Of a stretch of DNA of 64,000 nt, positions 61,339-64,000 are shown piece by piece (position 1 is the first letter of the stretch; the number at the start of each line of letters is the position of its first letter). The translations under genes were made by a program, and so were the position numbers. The notes under the pieces are model-generated. The model made no database searches. It was not told where the DNA came from and was given only the letters and a program-made list of their open reading frames with translations. The DNA comes from Eutypa lata (taxonomy: Eukaryota > Ascomycota > Sordariomycetes > Xylariales > Diatrypaceae). The stretch covers positions 186,001 to 250,000 of the forward strand of contig JAKULF010000007.1 in NCBI GenBank assembly GCA_022661535.1, in the 5' to 3' direction.

Positions 61339-63363
61339 ATGGCGGCGCCTAACACCTCCGAGGATCTCGTTTGTGCGAACTGGAATGAGAATAATTCCAC
61401 CTGCATCAAAGCCGGAAGGTTCTCTTGCAAGAACTGCCTTCTCGTCCTGGTTCGGCCTCCCTTTCTGACCCCATTTTCGATCTCTTACTAATTATGCTAT
61501 CTAGTATTGCGGACCGCAATGCCAAAAGTCTCATTGGAGTACACACAAGCTCGAGTGTAAAACACCCCTACTAAAGGATACATGGCGTCCTCGATGGGAG
61601 ACTGAGAATCGCCCACCAGCATTTATGGGTGGACCTCCCATGCAGCTGTTTAACGATAGGAAAAAATACATTTGGGGCAACATACCAGCTTACGATGTGC
61701 TACAGCTCGAGAGAAATGAAGGGGAGGGATATCGAGGAGCGCTGGATCTTCTCTTCGCCGGTTCGTGGTCCCTATGACGAAGTCATTTTTACAGCTAGAA
61801 GATGAACGCTTGGCTGATATAATACATGCAGCATCTGGTGATCTAAGAAATGCAGTCGTAACTCTTGCATTAATCCCTTCATCGTTCTGCCAACCAGTCA
61901 AGTTGGTGTTAAACGATAAAGACTTCGATATTGTTGCACGTAATGTTATTATGCTTCTACTTGTCCTTACAGAACATGATCCGACAAAAGTAGCCGAAGG
62001 TCTAATCCATCTATGGTACTCAGCATTCATTCCTCCGTCTCTCATCACCATAATGCAGGAAGCCGTTCGCCCCTTGGTCCAGACTGTCTGCACCAAAGTC
62101 GAGAAGAAGGCACCACAAACGCTCTTAGGAAAGACTTGGAATTTTGGCTCCCGGTCATTGCGTCTCGTCCTGACCAGGGATCAATGGTTTTCGCTACTCT
62201 CCTATTTCGAGGTACCTGCTGGTCTTACGCTTGAAAGAGCGAAGCGGAACAGGTTGGACATCACCCTGGCGCCACAGCGAGTTGACTACAGAGATCGTAG
62301 ATCCTTCGCACAGAGACCGGGCTGGAGAGTTGGCTCTCAAAAATATCGAGAAGATGGAATTCTTTTGCCGTTTGGAGCTCCTAGAGCCAGCTTTAGTTAT
62401 CTTAATCCGTATATTACAACCCTAAAACTGGCATGCCATATCCTCGCTTGATGACTAACCTATTATGTAGGACAATATTCCGCGACCTCAATTCATGGCC
62501 TTTGAGAGATAATGCAGACCCTACCGACGGATGGCCTATCATTGAAGTGCAAAATGTCTCGACTGGCGCCGCTACGAACGATATGTACGGGAAACTGTAC
62601 TTATATCTTAAAGAACTCTTCATCCGATTCCACAAGCGCCTTTCTACACTCAATGTTTCTTTCCAACTCCACAACGTCGATGCGGGAAATCTTGAAGAAA
62701 CGCTGGGCGCAAACGGCTTCGACCGCATTGAGGTAAAGGCCCTGCTAATTAACTGGTTATTATTCTTCGAAGAGACCAAATACTAATTCTAAACATTCAA
62801 GGTTGCAAATATTTCCGACGGCGCCTACCTTGGTCCTGCTAAGACTGTCTGTTTCATGGGAGCGCTGCTGAAGTCTCCTGCAGTCAATCCGCATGCAACA
62901 TTGATCACGCTATTCATGAATGCTGTTTCCGAGATGGTCACAGAGCAGGACGAACGAGCGACAGTCCAAGGAGACATCAAGCAAGTATGGAAGTATATGC
63001 CCCCATCCCCGCTAGTTCATAGCAGGTATGACGCTGCCATGATCGTCATGGATGTGGGCAGAACACAAGTACGAGACAACGATAAGTACTTTGACAGGTG
63101 ATTAACTTAGCATTTTTCAACCCTATTTCTTTTAGTAATTTGATTCTCTGACTAGTAGTAGGTATGTGAAGGGGCATCAATTCGAGGAGTTTGCTCGCTT
63201 CATGAACATGGAGATGAAGCAGGTGCACACCATAATCGACAAATGGCCTTGGAAGATCAAGAAGAGACCAGAGGAGAGGGGCGCGAAGGAAGAGTTTGAA
63301 ACTCTATTCGGGTCTGAGCAATCCGGTTGTGAGAGATACGTGGAATGGAGAATCAAGTCCTGA
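61339..63363 (+). CDS. MYND-type zinc finger protein with a DUF4470-like domain
   Basis: Six exons (61339-61449, 61505-61760, 61832-62408, 62471-62732, 62802-63097, 63162-63363), all phases agreeing, give 567 residues. The N-terminal MYND finger (about 12-55) uses C12, C22, C30, C33, C39, C43, H51 and C55 in VCANW...CIKAGRFSCKNCLLVLYCGPQCQKSHWSTHKLEC-type order, split by intron 1. Next comes the block GYRGALDLLFAASGDLRNAV (about 106-125) and LNDKDFDIVARN, which I associate with DUF4470, then LNPTIFRDLNSWPLRDNADP and NPHATLITLFMNAV. The architecture is common in basidio- and ascomycetes; the function is not known to me, though MYND fingers bind short proline-rich peptides and related DUF4470 proteins act in dynein-arm assembly in animals. 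Introns 1 and 2 use unusual GTTCG donors. It is convergent with the mutase gene, 358 bp away. Confidence 0.88.
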
Positions 63364-63721
63364 GCGAACGTCATGGGTCCTGGCTCTAAGCGTGTACTAT
63401 ATTGGCTATGAAACCCAAGGTTGTGAAGGGGAGCAACGTTGCTCAGGACCAGCACTGTTGACAAGGTTGGCAACCGTTTCTGTAATTATCAGGAACATCC
63501 TATCTATGTAGTAAATTTATTCGGAACCCTCATTAATCTTCTAGGGGGTCAACGTCTGGCTTGTACCTTCGTAGGTTGGCAGCGTATCTATGGTTTTCAC
63601 CCCTTTAGTCAACAATTCAAATCACTCCAGATAGCGCATCCGACCTAATAAGAGCGCCAGCAGCCACTACCTGCCTTAATGAATCTCACACGATGGACAT
63701 GACCTCATTTTCCACACCAGA
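63364..63721. other. Convergent 3' flanks, about 0.36 kb
   Basis: Between the ends of the MYND gene and the mutase gene; no further feature seen. Confidence 0.5.

Positions 63722-64000
<279 letters not shown>

Overview
The window looks like nuclear DNA of a filamentous ascomycete (Pezizomycotina, most likely a sordariomycete). The reasons are short GT-AG introns of about 54 to 205 nt with GTAAGT/GTATGT-type donors and CTAAC/CTAAT-type branch sites, plus fungal gene families: two HET-domain proteins, an APSES/KilA-N cell-cycle factor, the Slt2/Mps1 cell-wall MAP kinase, a UDP-galactopyranose mutase, a DUF3455 secreted protein and a BIM1-like copper protein. Genes are widely spaced. The intergenic DNA is full of TAGG/CCTA, TATG and other short tandem repeats.

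Layout. At 1-10 kb there is the tail of an unidentified gene, a long empty stretch, a single-pass membrane glycoprotein (3.0-4.1 kb) and a DUF3455 secreted protein (9.25-10.1 kb). At 13-21.4 kb lie the cell-wall-integrity MAP kinase, a low-molecular-weight protein tyrosine phosphatase and an FtsJ-like methyltransferase. At 22-33.3 kb is an accessory island: a HET gene, a decayed ankyrin-repeat gene, a pepsin-like secreted protease, a BIM1/X325-like copper protein with GPI-type ends, and a second HET gene. At 34-40.5 kb are the MBF DNA-binding subunit (Mbp1/Res type) and an unidentified four-span membrane protein.

From 40.5 to 50.6 kb there is no gene I can support. This desert is centred on an extreme AT island (44.5-45.7 kb, about 3 % G+C in its core) bounded by imperfect 39-bp inverted repeats. 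The best reading is the relic of a terminal-inverted-repeat DNA transposon or MITE, possibly destroyed by repeat-induced point mutation. At 50.6-64 kb are a small conserved fungal protein, an M3 metallopeptidase (saccharolysin type), a short-chain dehydrogenase, a six-exon MYND-finger protein and the 3' end of UDP-galactopyranose mutase.

Exon structures were rebuilt by hand from splice signals, reading phase and remembered family patterns. No database search was run. Three genes (MAP kinase, UDP-galactopyranose mutase, and by inference the surface glycoprotein and BIM1-like protein) bear on cell-wall integrity or the cell surface. The two HET genes and the ankyrin relic point to non-self recognition. 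I see no secondary-metabolite cluster, no CRISPR array, no rRNA and no convincing tRNA.
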